Of a stretch of DNA of 36,291 nt, positions 8,152 through 17,901 are shown in pieces. The DNA comes from Streptomyces sp. BV286 (GTDB lineage: Bacteria; Actinomycetota; Actinomycetes; Streptomycetales; Streptomycetaceae). Positions within the stretch are counted from its first letter, which is position 1; each line of letters begins with the position of its first letter. The stretch spans positions 1 to 36,291 of the forward strand of contig NZ_JAHRIB010000073.1 in assembly GCF_019090165.1 (NCBI RefSeq), in the 5' to 3' direction. A program made the position numbers and the translations under genes. The notes beneath the pieces were generated by a model, which searched no databases, was not told the origin of the DNA, and saw only the letters and a program-made list of their open reading frames with translations.

Positions 8152-9192
8152 ATGTCTCGCAGCATCAATCTCGCAGTGATCCCCGGTGACGGCATCGGCC
8201 AGGAAGTCGTGGCCCAAGGCCTGAAAGTCCTCTCGGCCGTCCTCCCGCAGGATGTGAAGCTGGAGACCAAGGACTTCGACTTCGGTGCCCAGCGCTACCA
8301 CGCGACCGGTGAGACCCTCACCGACGCCGACCTGGACGCCCTGAAGAAGCACGACGCCATCCTGCTCGGCGCGATCGGTGACCCGTCGGTCCCGTCCGGC
8401 GTCCTGGAGCGCGGTTTCCTGCTCAAGCTCCGCTTCGCCTTCGACCACCACGTCAACCTGCGCCCGTCGAAGCTCCTGCCGGGTGTCGCCACCCCCCTCG
8501 CGGGCCAGCCGGAGATCGACTTCGTCGTCGTCCGCGAGGGCACCGAGGGCCCGTACACCGGCAACGGCGGCACCATCCGCAAGGGCACCGAGCACGAGGT
8601 CGCCACCGAGGTCTCCGTTAACACGGCCTTCGGTGTCGAGCGCGTGGTCCGGGACGCCTTCGCCCGCGCGCAGGCCCGCCCCCGCAAGAAGCTCACGCTG
8701 GTCCACAAGAACAACGTGCTGACCTTCGCGGGTCACCTGTGGACGAACGTCTTCAACAAGGTGGCCGAGGAGTTCCCCGAGGTCACCACGGACTACATCC
8801 ACGTGGACGCCGCGACGATCTACCTCGTCACGGACCCCGCCCGCTTCGACGTGATCGTCACCGACAACCTCTTCGGCGACATCATCACCGACCTCGCCGC
8901 GGCCGTCTCCGGCGGCATCGGCGTCGCCGCGTCCGGCAACATCAACCCGAGCGGCGAGTTCCCGTCGATGTTCGAGCCGGTGCACGGCTCGGCCCCGGAC
9001 ATCGCCGGCCAGGGCAAGGCCGACCCCAGCGCCACCGTCCTGTCCGTCGCCCTCCTGCTGCGTCACCTCGGCTTCGAGGCCGAGGCCGCCCGCATCGAGG
9101 ACGCCGTCTCCGTCGACCTCGCGGAGCGCGGCACCACGGCCCGCACGACCGAGGAGATCGGCGACGCGCTCGCCGCCCGAGTATCCGGCTGA
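8152..9192 (+). CDS. leuB: 3-isopropylmalate dehydrogenase
   Basis: It oxidises and decarboxylates 3-isopropylmalate to 2-ketoisocaproate with NAD+, the third step specific to leucine synthesis. The 346-residue protein shows [12 protein letters not shown] at the start, [14 protein letters not shown], the metal-binding [21 protein letters not shown], and the adenine-site [24 protein letters not shown] precedes the ATG. The gene has its own terminator and is followed by ilvE in the same direction, which uses the 2-keto acid product in the final transamination. Confidence 0.96.
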   Translation: MSRSINLAVIPGDGIGQEVVAQGLKVLSAVLPQDVKLETKDFDFGAQRYHATGETLTDADLDALKKHDAILLGAIGDPSVPSGVLERGFLLKLRFAFDHHVNLRPSKLLPGVATPLAGQPEIDFVVVREGTEGPYTGNGGTIRKGTEHEVATEVSVNTAFGVERVVRDAFARAQARPRKKLTLVHKNNVLTFAGHLWTNVFNKVAEEFPEVTTDYIHVDAATIYLVTDPARFDVIVTDNLFGDIITDLAAAVSGGIGVAASGNINPSGEFPSMFEPVHGSAPDIAGQGKADPSATVLSVALLLRHLGFEAEAARIEDAVSVDLAERGTTARTTEEIGDALAARVSG

Positions 9193-9210
9193 CCCGCCGG
9201 TACCACCCCA

Positions 9211-9244
9211 GCCGCCGGGTCGCATCCGCACCCGGCGGCTTTTC
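9211..9244 (+). terminator. leuB terminator
   Basis: GCCGCCGGGT (9211-9220) pairs perfectly with ACCCGGCGGC (9230-9239) across a nine-base loop, followed by TTTTCG. It starts 18 bases after the leuB stop, so leuB and ilvE are probably separate transcripts. The following stretch to 9466 shows no gene. Confidence 0.88.
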
Positions 9245-9466
9245 GTATGCCTCGCCGGGTGCCACCATCAACCCCTGGGCCGCATTCACACCGTTTCGCC
9301 CCCCGAGGCCTCCATGGCACGGGTGGTGACCCCATTCGGCTCGTCTCGCGCGATAATCGAACGCGAAGCCGCGGAATGAGGGAATGCTCGGACGTCCTAA
9401 CACTGGCCACTGGCAGTACAGGCGTGAGCGCGGCCCGACACACACAACCGGTGAAGGACACCACTC

Positions 9467-10555
9467 ATGACGACGCCCACGATCGAGCTCAAGCCCTCCT
9501 CGACCCCGCTGTCCGAAGCGGACCGCGAGGCGATCCTGGCCGGCCCCGGATTCGGCCGCCACTTCACCGACCACATGGTGACGATCAAGTGGACGGAGGG
9601 CCGCGGCTGGCACGACGGCCAGCTCGTCCCGTACGGCCCGCTCGCCCTCGACCCCGCGACGAGCGTCCTGCACTACGCGCAGGAGATCTTCGAGGGCTTG
9701 AAGGCCTACCGGCAGCCCGACGGCTCCGTCGCCACGTTCCGTCCGGACCGCAACGCCCTGCGTTTCCAGGCGTCCGCCCGCCGGCTGGCCATGCCCGAGC
9801 TGCCCGTCGAGACCTTCATCGAGGCCTGCGACGTGCTGATCCGGCAGGACAGCGCGTGGGTGCCGGCGCACGGCGGCGAGGAGTCGCTCTACCTGCGCCC
9901 GTTCATGATCGCCACCGAGGTGGGCCTGGGCGTGCGGCCCGCGAACGAGTACCTCTTCCTGGTCATCGCCTCTCCCGCGGGCGCCTACTTCCCCGGCGGC
10001 GTGAAGCCCGTCTCCATCTGGCTCTCCGAGGACCGGGTGCGCGCCGTTCCCGGCGGCATGGGCGACGCCAAGACCGGCGGCAACTACGCCGCGTCCCTGC
10101 TCGCGCAGGCCGAGGCGGCGGCGAAGGGCTGCGACCAGGTCTGCTACCTCGACGCCGTCGAGCACAAGTGGGTCGAGGAACTGGGCGGCATGAACCTGTA
10201 CTTCGTGTACGGGGACAGGATCGTCACGCCCACCCTCACCGGCTCCATCCTGGAGGGCGTCACCCGCGACTCGCTCCTGTCGGTCGCCCGTGACCTCGGC
10301 TACCGGTCGGAGGAGGCCCGCGTCTCCAGCGAGCAGTGGAAGCGGGACGCCGAGAACGGCACGCTCACCGAGGTCTTCGCCTGCGGCACCGCGGCGGTCA
10401 TCACCCCCGTCGGCACCGTCAAGAGCCACGCGGGGGAGTGGCAGCAGAGCGGTGGCGGACCCGGCGAGGTGACGGTCAGGCTCCGCGAGGCGCTCCTCGA
10501 CATCCAGCGCGGTGTCGCCGAGGACAAGCACGGCTGGATGCACAACCTGGGCTGA
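9467..10555 (+). CDS. ilvE: Branched-chain amino acid aminotransferase
   Basis: This PLP enzyme carries out the reversible last step of leucine, isoleucine and valine synthesis with glutamate as amino donor. The 362 residues fit fold-type IV class II enzymes. Seen are [24 protein letters not shown], the PLP lysine in [12 protein letters not shown] (Lys202), [12 protein letters not shown], and [15 protein letters not shown]. The ATG at 9467 follows GAAGGACACC. A terminator hairpin follows the stop. Confidence 0.96.
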   Translation: MTTPTIELKPSSTPLSEADREAILAGPGFGRHFTDHMVTIKWTEGRGWHDGQLVPYGPLALDPATSVLHYAQEIFEGLKAYRQPDGSVATFRPDRNALRFQASARRLAMPELPVETFIEACDVLIRQDSAWVPAHGGEESLYLRPFMIATEVGLGVRPANEYLFLVIASPAGAYFPGGVKPVSIWLSEDRVRAVPGGMGDAKTGGNYAASLLAQAEAAAKGCDQVCYLDAVEHKWVEELGGMNLYFVYGDRIVTPTLTGSILEGVTRDSLLSVARDLGYRSEEARVSSEQWKRDAENGTLTEVFACGTAAVITPVGTVKSHAGEWQQSGGGPGEVTVRLREALLDIQRGVAEDKHGWMHNLG

Positions 10556-10578
10556 CCTGCCCCGAAGCGCTTTCCCGC

Positions 10579-10608
10579 CCCCGCCCCCGCCGAAACGGGG
10601 CGGGGGCT
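10579..10608 (+). terminator. ilvE terminator
   Basis: CCCCCGCCCC and CGGGGCGGGGG pair across CGCCGAAA and are followed by CTCTTTCC. It begins about 25 bases after the ilvE stop. Confidence 0.75.
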
Positions 10609-10658
10609 CTTTCCACGGCCCGGCAGGACCGCCCGGCACAGTCGGGTAGAACGTACGA

Positions 10659-11153
10659 GTGAACGAAATATCCTGTGCCGCCTGCGGGCGCCGGCTGACC
10701 GCACCCGTCCGGCGACTCGACGAGACGCCCGAGCGCCAGGCCTGGGACGGCGAACCCGACGCGGAAGGACGCCGGCACGGTCCGGCGACGGTGCCGCGCG
10801 GTACCTACGTGGTCGATCCGCAGCCGTTCGGGGCGCCCTACGAACCGTACGAGGGCGACGAGGACGCGTACGACGGGGTCGTGCCCGGCGGCATGTGGAT
10901 GTCCGACGAGCGGGGCTCGCTGATCTCCACCGGACCGCGCGACACGTACGTCCTGCACCCGCTCGACGTGGTCGACCTCGACTTCCACCCCGACACCTCC
11001 CGATGGGGCGGCTGCTGCGGCGCGAGCCCCTTCCTCGGGGTCAACCGCGTCTGCTCCTGCGGCGCCGAGGTCGCCGTCGAGGCCAGTGACTGCTCCGGCG
11101 GCTACGAGACCCGGCTCGTCCCGGACGCCGTCCGGGTGGAGGCCGCCGGCTGA
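10659..11153 (+). CDS. Conserved-looking Cys-rich protein of unknown function
   Basis: The 164-residue protein begins VNEISCAACGRRL, with a CxxC pair at the N-terminus. Near the C-terminus it has GGCCGASPFLG followed by RVCSCGAEV. Together these could form one zinc-ribbon-like site made from both ends. The middle part is acidic and Tyr/Pro-rich (about residues 50-85). It has no signal or membrane segment. The GTG start at 10659 lacks a strong ribosome binding site; the CxxC right behind it supports the call. It is monocistronic downstream of the ilvE terminator. No function can be assigned. Confidence 0.75.
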   Translation: MNEISCAACGRRLTAPVRRLDETPERQAWDGEPDAEGRRHGPATVPRGTYVVDPQPFGAPYEPYEGDEDAYDGVVPGGMWMSDERGSLISTGPRDTYVLHPLDVVDLDFHPDTSRWGGCCGASPFLGVNRVCSCGAEVAVEASDCSGGYETRLVPDAVRVEAAG

Positions 11154-11343
11154 TCGCCCGCCGACGCGACACCGGTCGTCCCGCCGGTATTCGATGGCCG
11201 CCGGCCCTCCCGGACGCCTGACACCCCGTCCGGGTTGTACTCAATCCGACCGATTGACCCGTCCGCTCGTGGTGCGTTTGCATGGCCGTGGGCCCCGGCT
11301 TCGGGCCGGGGGAGAAGTGACCACGGGGAACACGGGGAGAACC

Positions 11344-12609
11344 ATGACCACTGCACAGAGGGCCGCGCTCGGCGCTGCCCTGATCATCGGGCTGACCGGC
11401 GTCGCGCTGCCCGCGTCCGCCGCGCCGCAGCCCGCGCCGCGCACCGAGAAGGCCAGCGTGGCCCCGGACGGCACCGACGGGGACGGCTGGTCGACGGCCA
11501 GGGGGCTCAGTGCCGACGGACGGTACCTGGCCTTCGTGTCGCAGGCGGCCAATCTCGTCGCGGACGACACGAACGGCGAGAGCGACGCCTTCGTGCGGGA
11601 CCTGCGCACCGGTGTCACCCGGCGGGTGAACACCACGGCGGGCGGCGGCCAGAGCGACGCCCGCGTCTTCGACCTCTCACTCAGCGCCGACGGCCGCTAC
11701 GCGGCGTTCGGTTCGGACGCGACCGACCTGGTCCCGGGCGACACGGGCGGTCGCTCGCACGTCTATGTGAAGGACCTCCGCACCGGCGCGATCGAGCGGA
11801 TCGAGGACGGGTTCGCGCCCGGCTACGACACCGCCGGGGCCCCCGTGATCAGCGCGGACGGCCGTTATGTCGCCCTCGTCGCGAGCCGCTCGGAGCTCTC
11901 TCCGGAGGCCGACGGGGACGGCCGGGTCTACCGGGTCGACCGCAGGACGGACACGGCGGTCCGGGTCAGCGAGGTGCCCGACCCCGATCGGCGCAGGTCC
12001 GTCACGAACCTCTCGATCAGCGCCGACGGCAAGCGGGTCGGCTACCAGTTCTTCGTGCCGTTCCCCTCCCGCGGGGACTGGAGCGACATCCACGTCCGCG
12101 ACGTACCGAGCGGGAAACTGTGGCAGGTGGACAAGGCGCCGGACGGTGCGGTCTCCGACGGCCAGTCCGAGTACTCGTCCCTCAGCGCGGACGGCCGCTA
12201 CGCGCTGTTCCGCTCGCTCGACTCCCAGCTGACACCGGGCGACACCAACGGCACCCAGAACGCGTTCATCCGCGATCTCAAGACGGGTGACCTGCGGCGG
12301 ATCGACGCCGCCGACCCCGCGGAGGCGACCGGCTCCGCCGCGCTCAGCGCCGACAACCGGCATCTCACCTTCGTCGCGTCGGCACCGGCCGCCGGTGACC
12401 ACACGACCCACGTGTACGTACGCGATCTGCGGACCGGCGCCACCGAGCTGGTCAGCGCCGACACCGAGGGCGGACCGAACGACGACGAGGCGCACTCGCC
12501 GGTGATCGACGCGCAGGGCCGCCGGGTGGCGTTCAGCTCCTCCTCGGCCGACCTGGTGCCCGGAGACAGCTACGACCACCAGCACGCGTACGTCCGCCAC
12601 CTGCGCTGA
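11344..12609 (+). CDS. Secreted TolB/PD40-type beta-propeller protein
   Basis: A 421-residue protein with a Sec signal peptide (hydrophobic ALIIGLTGVALPASA) and then six or seven repeats, each of the form LSADGRYLAFVS ... ADLVPGDTNG ... AFVRDLRTG. This is the WD40-like PD40 propeller pattern seen in TolB and in many actinobacterial exported proteins. There is no lipobox and no catalytic domain, so a binding or scaffold role outside the cell is likely. The ATG at 11344 is chosen for GGGGAGAACC right before it and the signal peptide right after; the frame is open further upstream without meaning. It is probably expressed alone. Confidence 0.85.
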   Translation: MTTAQRAALGAALIIGLTGVALPASAAPQPAPRTEKASVAPDGTDGDGWSTARGLSADGRYLAFVSQAANLVADDTNGESDAFVRDLRTGVTRRVNTTAGGGQSDARVFDLSLSADGRYAAFGSDATDLVPGDTGGRSHVYVKDLRTGAIERIEDGFAPGYDTAGAPVISADGRYVALVASRSELSPEADGDGRVYRVDRRTDTAVRVSEVPDPDRRRSVTNLSISADGKRVGYQFFVPFPSRGDWSDIHVRDVPSGKLWQVDKAPDGAVSDGQSEYSSLSADGRYALFRSLDSQLTPGDTNGTQNAFIRDLKTGDLRRIDAADPAEATGSAALSADNRHLTFVASAPAAGDHTTHVYVRDLRTGATELVSADTEGGPNDDEAHSPVIDAQGRRVAFSSSSADLVPGDSYDHQHAYVRHLR

Positions 12610-12707
12610 GACGGGCCGCGCCCGGCGGACGGTCGCGCCGAGTGACGTGACGTTCGCATACTGAGACACCCGTGGGCGCGGGGGCGGTGCTGTGCCAGAC
12701 TGCCTCC

Positions 12708-12758
12708 GTGCTCTCGTTCGCCACGATTATTGGCAGCAGGCGCGCCGGTCCGCAGTGA
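12708..12758 (+). CDS. cimA leader peptide (16 codons, Ile-Ile)
   Basis: GTG CTC TCG TTC GCC ACG ATT ATT GGC AGC AGG ... TGA encodes V(M)LSFATIIGSRRAGPQ. Two adjacent isoleucine codons are both ATT, a rare codon in this high-GC genome, where ATC is normal. A clear intrinsic terminator lies 53 bases further on and cimA 181 bases downstream of the leader stop. The ribosome binding site is weak. This is the arrangement of ribosome-mediated transcription attenuation sensing charged tRNA-Ile. Confidence 0.62.
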   Translation: MLSFATIIGSRRAGPQ

Positions 12759-12811
12759 CCGCCCCGTACGACCACGTACAGGCGGCCACCCTCGCCCTGA
12801 CCCGCGCGCAG

Positions 12812-12840
12812 ACCTCTCGCACCCGCGAGAGGTTTTTCTG
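12812..12840 (+). terminator. Attenuator terminator before cimA
   Basis: ACCTCTCGC (12812-12820) and GCGAGAGGT (12825-12833) form a perfect nine-pair stem with loop ACCC, followed by TTTTTCTG. It lies 107 bases before the cimA start and has no gene of its own to terminate. A second, long-range pairing is possible between 12740-12750 and 12799-12809 (GCGCGC and GGTC with their complements). I could not draw a full antiterminator. Confidence 0.8.
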
Positions 12841-12939
12841 TTTCACGGCCCACCTTCAGCCGGAACCGGAGCGCGAGAGATCATGGACGGTGGAGCCGGT
12901 CATTCCGGTAGACCGAATCCGATACAGGAGCCACAAGAG

Positions 12940-14580
12940 ATGACGGACGCAACCGACGAGAATCGCGACTCCTCCCGTCGCGGTCCCTCCCGCGTCGACG
13001 ACGACTTCCACGTCTTCGACACGACGCTGCGCGACGGTGCGCAGCGAGAGGGCATCAACCTCACCGTCGCGGACAAGCTGGCCATCGCACGGCACCTGGA
13101 CGACTTCGGCGTCGGCTTCATCGAGGGCGGCTGGCCGGGGGCCAATCCGCGCGACACCGAGTTCTTCGCCCGCGCCCAGCAGGAGATCGACTTCCGGCAC
13201 GCCCAGCTCGTCGCCTTCGGTGCCACGCGCAGAGCCGGCGGCAAGGCCGGCGAGGACCCGCAGGTCAAGGCGCTGGTCGCGTCCGGCGCGCCCGTCGTCA
13301 CGATCGTCGCCAAGTCCCACGACCGGCATGTCGAGCTGGCGCTGCGCACGACCCTCGAGGAGAACCTGGAGATGGTCCGCGACACCGTCTCCTACCTCCG
13401 CTCCCAGGGCCGCCGCGTCTTTGTCGACTGCGAGCACTTCTTCGACGGCTACCGGGCGAACCCGCAGTACGCGAAGGCGGTCGTCCGGGCGGCGTCGGAG
13501 GCCGGCGCCGACGTGGTGGTGCTGTGCGACACCAACGGCGGCATGCTGCCCGCCCAGATCCAGGCCGTCGTCGCCACCGTCCTCGCCGACACCGGCGCGC
13601 GCCTCGGCATCCACGCCCAGGACGACACGGGCTGCGCCGTCGCGAACACCCTCGCCGCCGTGGACGCGGGCGCGACCCACGTCCAGTGCACGGCGAACGG
13701 CTACGGCGAGCGCGTCGGCAACTCGAACCTCTTCCCGGTCGTCGCGGCCCTTGAGCTCAAGTACGGCAAGAAGGTCCTTCCCGAGGGCGCGCTGTCCGAG
13801 ATGACCCGTATCTCGCACGCGATCGCCGAGGTCGTGAACCTCACCCCGTCCACGCACCAGCCGTACGTCGGAGTCTCGGCCTTCGCCCACAAGGGCGGCC
13901 TGCACGCGTCGGCCATCAAGATCGACCCTGCCCTGTACCAGCACATCGACCCCGAGCAGGTCGGCAACACCATGCGGATGCTCGTCTCCGACATGGCGGG
14001 CCGCGCCTCCATCGAGCTCAAGGGCAAGGAACTGGGGGTGGACCTGGGCGGCGACCGCGAGCTGATCGGCCGCGTCGTCGACCGGGTCAAGGCACGCGAG
14101 CTCAAGGGCTACACGTACGAGGCCGCGGACGCCTCCTTCGAGCTCATGCTCCGGGAGGAGGTCGAGGGCAGGGCCCGCAGGTACTTCGAGGTCGAGTCCT
14201 GGCGCGCCATCGTCGAGGACCGTCCCGACGGCAGCCACGCCAACGAGGCCACGGTCAAGCTCTTCGCCAAGGGCGAGCGGATCGTCGCCACGGCGGAGGG
14301 CAACGGTCCCGTCAACGCCCTCGACCGGGCCCTTCGGGTCGCCCTGGAGAAGCTGTACCCGCAGCTCGCCAAGCTGGAGCTGGTGGACTACAAGGTCCGC
14401 ATCCTGGAGGGCAAGCACGGCACGCAGTCCACGACGCGGGTCCTGATCTCCACGTCCGACGGCGCGGGCGAGTGGTCCACGGTCGGCGTCGCCGAGAACG
14501 TGATCGCCGCGTCCTGGCAGGCACTTGAGGACGCCTACACGTACGGGCTCCTGCGGGCCGGGGTCGAACCGGCCGAGTGA
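12940..14580 (+). CDS. cimA: (R)-citramalate synthase
   Basis: It condenses pyruvate with acetyl-CoA to citramalate, a threonine-independent entry to 2-ketobutyrate and isoleucine. The 546-residue protein has the isopropylmalate/citramalate synthase barrel, with FDTTLRDGAQREGINL at residues 24-40, CDTNGGML, HAQDDTGCAVAN, VSAFAHKGGLHASAI, and a C-terminal LeuA-like regulatory domain from about residue 410. The length and the cimA-type start favour citramalate over isopropylmalate synthase, though sequence alone does not prove substrate. The ATG at 12940 has AGGAG nine bases before it. The upstream Ile-Ile leader supports an isoleucine role. The gene ends without a strong hairpin. Confidence 0.87.
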   Translation: MTDATDENRDSSRRGPSRVDDDFHVFDTTLRDGAQREGINLTVADKLAIARHLDDFGVGFIEGGWPGANPRDTEFFARAQQEIDFRHAQLVAFGATRRAGGKAGEDPQVKALVASGAPVVTIVAKSHDRHVELALRTTLEENLEMVRDTVSYLRSQGRRVFVDCEHFFDGYRANPQYAKAVVRAASEAGADVVVLCDTNGGMLPAQIQAVVATVLADTGARLGIHAQDDTGCAVANTLAAVDAGATHVQCTANGYGERVGNSNLFPVVAALELKYGKKVLPEGALSEMTRISHAIAEVVNLTPSTHQPYVGVSAFAHKGGLHASAIKIDPALYQHIDPEQVGNTMRMLVSDMAGRASIELKGKELGVDLGGDRELIGRVVDRVKARELKGYTYEAADASFELMLREEVEGRARRYFEVESWRAIVEDRPDGSHANEATVKLFAKGERIVATAEGNGPVNALDRALRVALEKLYPQLAKLELVDYKVRILEGKHGTQSTTRVLISTSDGAGEWSTVGVAENVIAASWQALEDAYTYGLLRAGVEPAE

Positions 14581-14746
14581 CCCGGTGCCGGGTGCCCCCG
14601 GGGCGGGGGATCGCGGACGGTGTCCCCGAGCGGTGACGGAACGGCCGGTGGCGGCGAGGGCGGCGGGGGCAGGGCAACCCCCGCCGTGGCCCGCGGCGTT
14701 CACAGGTTGAACGACAACCGGCCGGATTCCGGCGGGAGTTGCCGTC

Positions 14747-14756
14747 GAACCGGTTC
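14747..14756. promoter_or_regulatory. Palindrome upstream of the GH3 gene
   Basis: GAACCGGTTC is a perfect 10-base palindrome 114 bases before the GH3 start. TTGACG follows shortly after and may be part of a promoter. It could be the operator of a sugar-responsive repressor, but a chance palindrome of this length is not excluded. Confidence 0.25.
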
Positions 14757-14869
14757 TGGCGTGAACTCTTGACGGCTCCTCGGGGCACCAGTTGACTCAC
14801 GGCGTGATCTAAGTCGTACGAGAACTCAGACATGAGGCAACAAGACTTACGAGAGCCGAGGGAAGGTCC

Positions 14870-17800
14870 ATGCGAAGAACCGCCCTGCTCGTCTCCGCCA
14901 CCCTGCTCACCGGTCTGCTCCCGTTCGCCACTGCGGCACCCGCCGCCGGAGCGGCCGACCCGGCACCCACCCCCGTCGACAACTTCGAGGGCGAGGTGCC
15001 GTTCGCGAACCCGCCCGCCGAGGGCATCTTCACCTGGGGCAGCGACACGGACGACCCGCCCACCCTGGAACTCGCCGCCCGCGACGACGCCCCGCAGGGC
15101 GACAAGGTCCTCGCCGGCACGTACGACATCAGCGGCTACGGCGGCTTCACCCACGACTTCGCCTTCGACGCGCCTGCCCACGACTGGTCCGCGCGCAAGG
15201 GCATCCGCTTCTGGTGGGACGGCCGCGACAACGGCAAGAAGGTCAACTTCGAGCTCAAGGACGGCGGCGCCAACGGCGAGGCCTCCGAGCTGTGGACGAC
15301 GTCCTTCACCGACGACTTCACCGGCTGGAAGCAGCTGGAGATCCCCTTCACCGACTTCACCTACCGTACGGACTACCAACCCGTCGGCGGCATCGACCAG
15401 GTCCTCGGCCTCACCGAGATGTGGGGGTACGCGCTCACACTCCCGGTCGGCGTCAAGGACCGGTTCGCGATGGACGGCGTGGAGCTGTACGGCAGGGCCG
15501 ACCAGTCGCTGCGGGCCAACGTGGTCACGGACGCCGCCGTGTACCCCGTGAAGGAGGGCCGCGCGGCCTCGGTGAAGATCACCGTCGCCACCACCGGCTC
15601 CGCGCCGATCGAGGAGCCGGTCACCGTCGCGTACGAGACGGCCGGCGGCACGGGGGAGCCCGGCAAGGACTTCACCCCGGTCGAGGGCGAGCTCACCTTC
15701 CCCGCGGGCACGGCCTCCGGCACCTCGCGGACCGTGACGGTGGCGACCCTGCGCGACGGCGCGGACGAGTCGGCCGAGACCGTCCCGCTGAAACTGACGG
15801 TCACCGGCGCGAAGCCGCCCGCCGAGAACCCGCAGGTGGTCGTCGACGCCCACGGACTGCCGTATCTGGACGCCAAGTTGCCCGTGAAGAAGCGTGTCGC
15901 CGACCTCCTCTCCCGGATGTCCCTCGCGGAGAAGGCCGGGCAGATGACCCAGGCCGAGCGCGGCGCGCTCACCGCGCCGGGCGACATCGCCGCGTACGAC
16001 CTCGGCTCACTGCTCTCCGGCGGCGGCTCCACGCCGACCCCGAACACGGCCGGGGCCTGGGCGAAGATGATCGACGGCTTCCAGCTCCGGGCGCAGGCCA
16101 CACGGTTCCAGATCCCGCTGATCTACGGCGTGGACGCGGTGCACGGCCACAACAACCTCGTCGGCGCCACGATCATGCCGCACAACATCGGCATCGGCTC
16201 GTCGCGCGACCCCGAACTCGCCCACGAGACGGGCAGGGTGACCGCCGCCGAGGTCCGCGCCACCGGCATCCCGTGGGACTTCGCGCCCTGCCTGTGCGTG
16301 ACGCGCGATGACCGCTGGGGCCGGACGTACGAGTCGTTCGGCGAGGACCCGGCGCTCGTCGAGTCCATGGAGACCGTCATCCAGGGCTTCCAGGGGGCGC
16401 CCAGCGGCAAGGACCTCAAGAGGAACGACAAGGTCCTCGCCACCGCCAAGCACTTCGTCGGTGACGGCGGCACGGAGTACGGCTCGTCCACGACCGGCAC
16501 GTACACCATCGACCAGGGCATCACCAAGGTCACCCGCAAGGAACTGGAGGCCGTCCACCTCGCGCCCTACCAGGACGCCGTGGACCGGGGCGTCGGCACG
16601 GTCATGCCCTCCTACTCCTCGCTCGACGTCCTCGGCGACGCCGAGGGGCCCGTGAAGATGCACGCCGACGCGGCGATGATCAACGGCGTGCTGAAGGGCC
16701 GCATGGGCTTCGACGGCTTCGTGATCAGCGACTGGCAGGCCATCGACCAGATCCCCGGCGACTACGCGAGCGACGTCCGTACGTCGGTCAACGCCGGCCT
16801 GGACATGATCATGGTCCCGTACGCGTACAAGGACTTCCACAGGACGCTGACGGACGAGGCGACCGCGGGCCGGATCACCGGGAAGCGGATCGACGACGCC
16901 GTGTCCCGCATCCTCACGCAGAAGTTCCGGCTCGGCCTCTTCGAGAAGCCGTACGCCGACACGAGCGGGGCCTCGGCGATCGGCTCGGCAGAGCACCGGG
17001 CCGTGGCCCGGGAGGCGGCCGCGAAGTCGCAGGTCCTGCTGAAGAACGCGGGCGGAGTGCTGCCGCTGAAGAAGTCGCAGAAGGTCTACGTCGCCGGGTC
17101 CAACGCCGACGACATCGGCAACCAGAGCGGCGGCTGGACCATCACCTGGCAGGGCTCGTCCGGGAAGACCACGGACGGGACGACGATCCTGGAGGGGATG
17201 CGCAGGGCCGGGGGCCCGGTCACGTACTCCAAGGAGGCGACCGCGCCGACGGACGGTCACGACGTGGGAGTCGTGGTCGTCGGCGAGACCCCGTACGCGG
17301 AAGGCGTCGGAGACGTCGGCAACGGCCACGACCTGCTGCTCTCCGCCGCCGACCGGGCCGCCGTCGACACGGTGTGCGGCGCCATGAAGTGCGCGGTGCT
17401 CATCGTCTCCGGCAGGCCGCAGCTCGTCGGCGACCAGCTCGGCGACATCGACGCCCTGGTCGCCTCGTGGCTCCCCGGTTCGGAGGGCGACGGCGTCGCG
17501 GACGTCCTCTACGGGAAGCGGGCCTTCAGCGGACAGCTGCCCGTCACCTGGCCGAAGTCGCAGGCCCAGCTGCCCATCAACGTCGGCGACGCCTCGTACG
17601 ACCCGCAGTTCCCGTACGGGTGGGGCCTCACGACACGGACCAAGGTGCCGGAGGGCGGCCGGACCACGCTCAAGGCCCTCGCCGTCGCCGCGGCCCTGGC
17701 CGAGAGGACCGGCTCACAGGAGGCGGGCCGCGTGATCGTCACCAAGGCACGGCTGCTCGTCCAGCAGAAGGTCGGCCAGGACATCACGGCCGCGGTCGCG

Positions 17801-17890
17801 AAGCCCTTCGCCGATGCCGACCACCTGCTGCTCACCGGGCGGTACGGGGAGGCGGTGGCGAAGCTGACGGCCGCGTACTCGGCGGCCTGA
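14870..17890 (+). CDS. Secreted multidomain GH3 beta-glucosidase
   Basis: The 1006-residue protein releases terminal sugars, most likely beta-D-glucose, from oligosaccharides outside the cell. After a Sec signal (residues 1-28) there is a carbohydrate-binding jelly-roll domain beginning VDNFEGEV (about 35-205, CBM11-like). A Calx-beta domain (about 215-315) carries the phrase GKDFTPVEGELTFPAGT. The GH3 N-terminal barrel begins near KKRVADLLSRMSLAEKAGQMTQ, contains AKHFVGDGGT, and has the nucleophile in VISDWQAID (Asp621). The GH3 C-terminal domain has VLLKNAGGVLPLKK and GGWTITWQG. The last 90 residues form an extra helical tail. GGGAAGG lies before the ATG. Confidence 0.93.
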   Translation: MRRTALLVSATLLTGLLPFATAAPAAGAADPAPTPVDNFEGEVPFANPPAEGIFTWGSDTDDPPTLELAARDDAPQGDKVLAGTYDISGYGGFTHDFAFDAPAHDWSARKGIRFWWDGRDNGKKVNFELKDGGANGEASELWTTSFTDDFTGWKQLEIPFTDFTYRTDYQPVGGIDQVLGLTEMWGYALTLPVGVKDRFAMDGVELYGRADQSLRANVVTDAAVYPVKEGRAASVKITVATTGSAPIEEPVTVAYETAGGTGEPGKDFTPVEGELTFPAGTASGTSRTVTVATLRDGADESAETVPLKLTVTGAKPPAENPQVVVDAHGLPYLDAKLPVKKRVADLLSRMSLAEKAGQMTQAERGALTAPGDIAAYDLGSLLSGGGSTPTPNTAGAWAKMIDGFQLRAQATRFQIPLIYGVDAVHGHNNLVGATIMPHNIGIGSSRDPELAHETGRVTAAEVRATGIPWDFAPCLCVTRDDRWGRTYESFGEDPALVESMETVIQGFQGAPSGKDLKRNDKVLATAKHFVGDGGTEYGSSTTGTYTIDQGITKVTRKELEAVHLAPYQDAVDRGVGTVMPSYSSLDVLGDAEGPVKMHADAAMINGVLKGRMGFDGFVISDWQAIDQIPGDYASDVRTSVNAGLDMIMVPYAYKDFHRTLTDEATAGRITGKRIDDAVSRILTQKFRLGLFEKPYADTSGASAIGSAEHRAVAREAAAKSQVLLKNAGGVLPLKKSQKVYVAGSNADDIGNQSGGWTITWQGSSGKTTDGTTILEGMRRAGGPVTYSKEATAPTDGHDVGVVVVGETPYAEGVGDVGNGHDLLLSAADRAAVDTVCGAMKCAVLIVSGRPQLVGDQLGDIDALVASWLPGSEGDGVADVLYGKRAFSGQLPVTWPKSQAQLPINVGDASYDPQFPYGWGLTTRTKVPEGGRTTLKALAVAAALAERTGSQEAGRVIVTKARLLVQQKVGQDITAAVAKPFADADHLLLTGRYGEAVAKLTAAYSAA

Positions 17891-17901
17891 CCGGGCTCCC
17901 G

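Noticed and set aside
12692..12943. An 83-codon frame MPDCLRALVRHDYW... before cimA
   Set aside because: It runs through the attenuator terminator, has no ribosome binding site and ends just at the cimA start. The Ile-Ile leader in another frame explains the region better.
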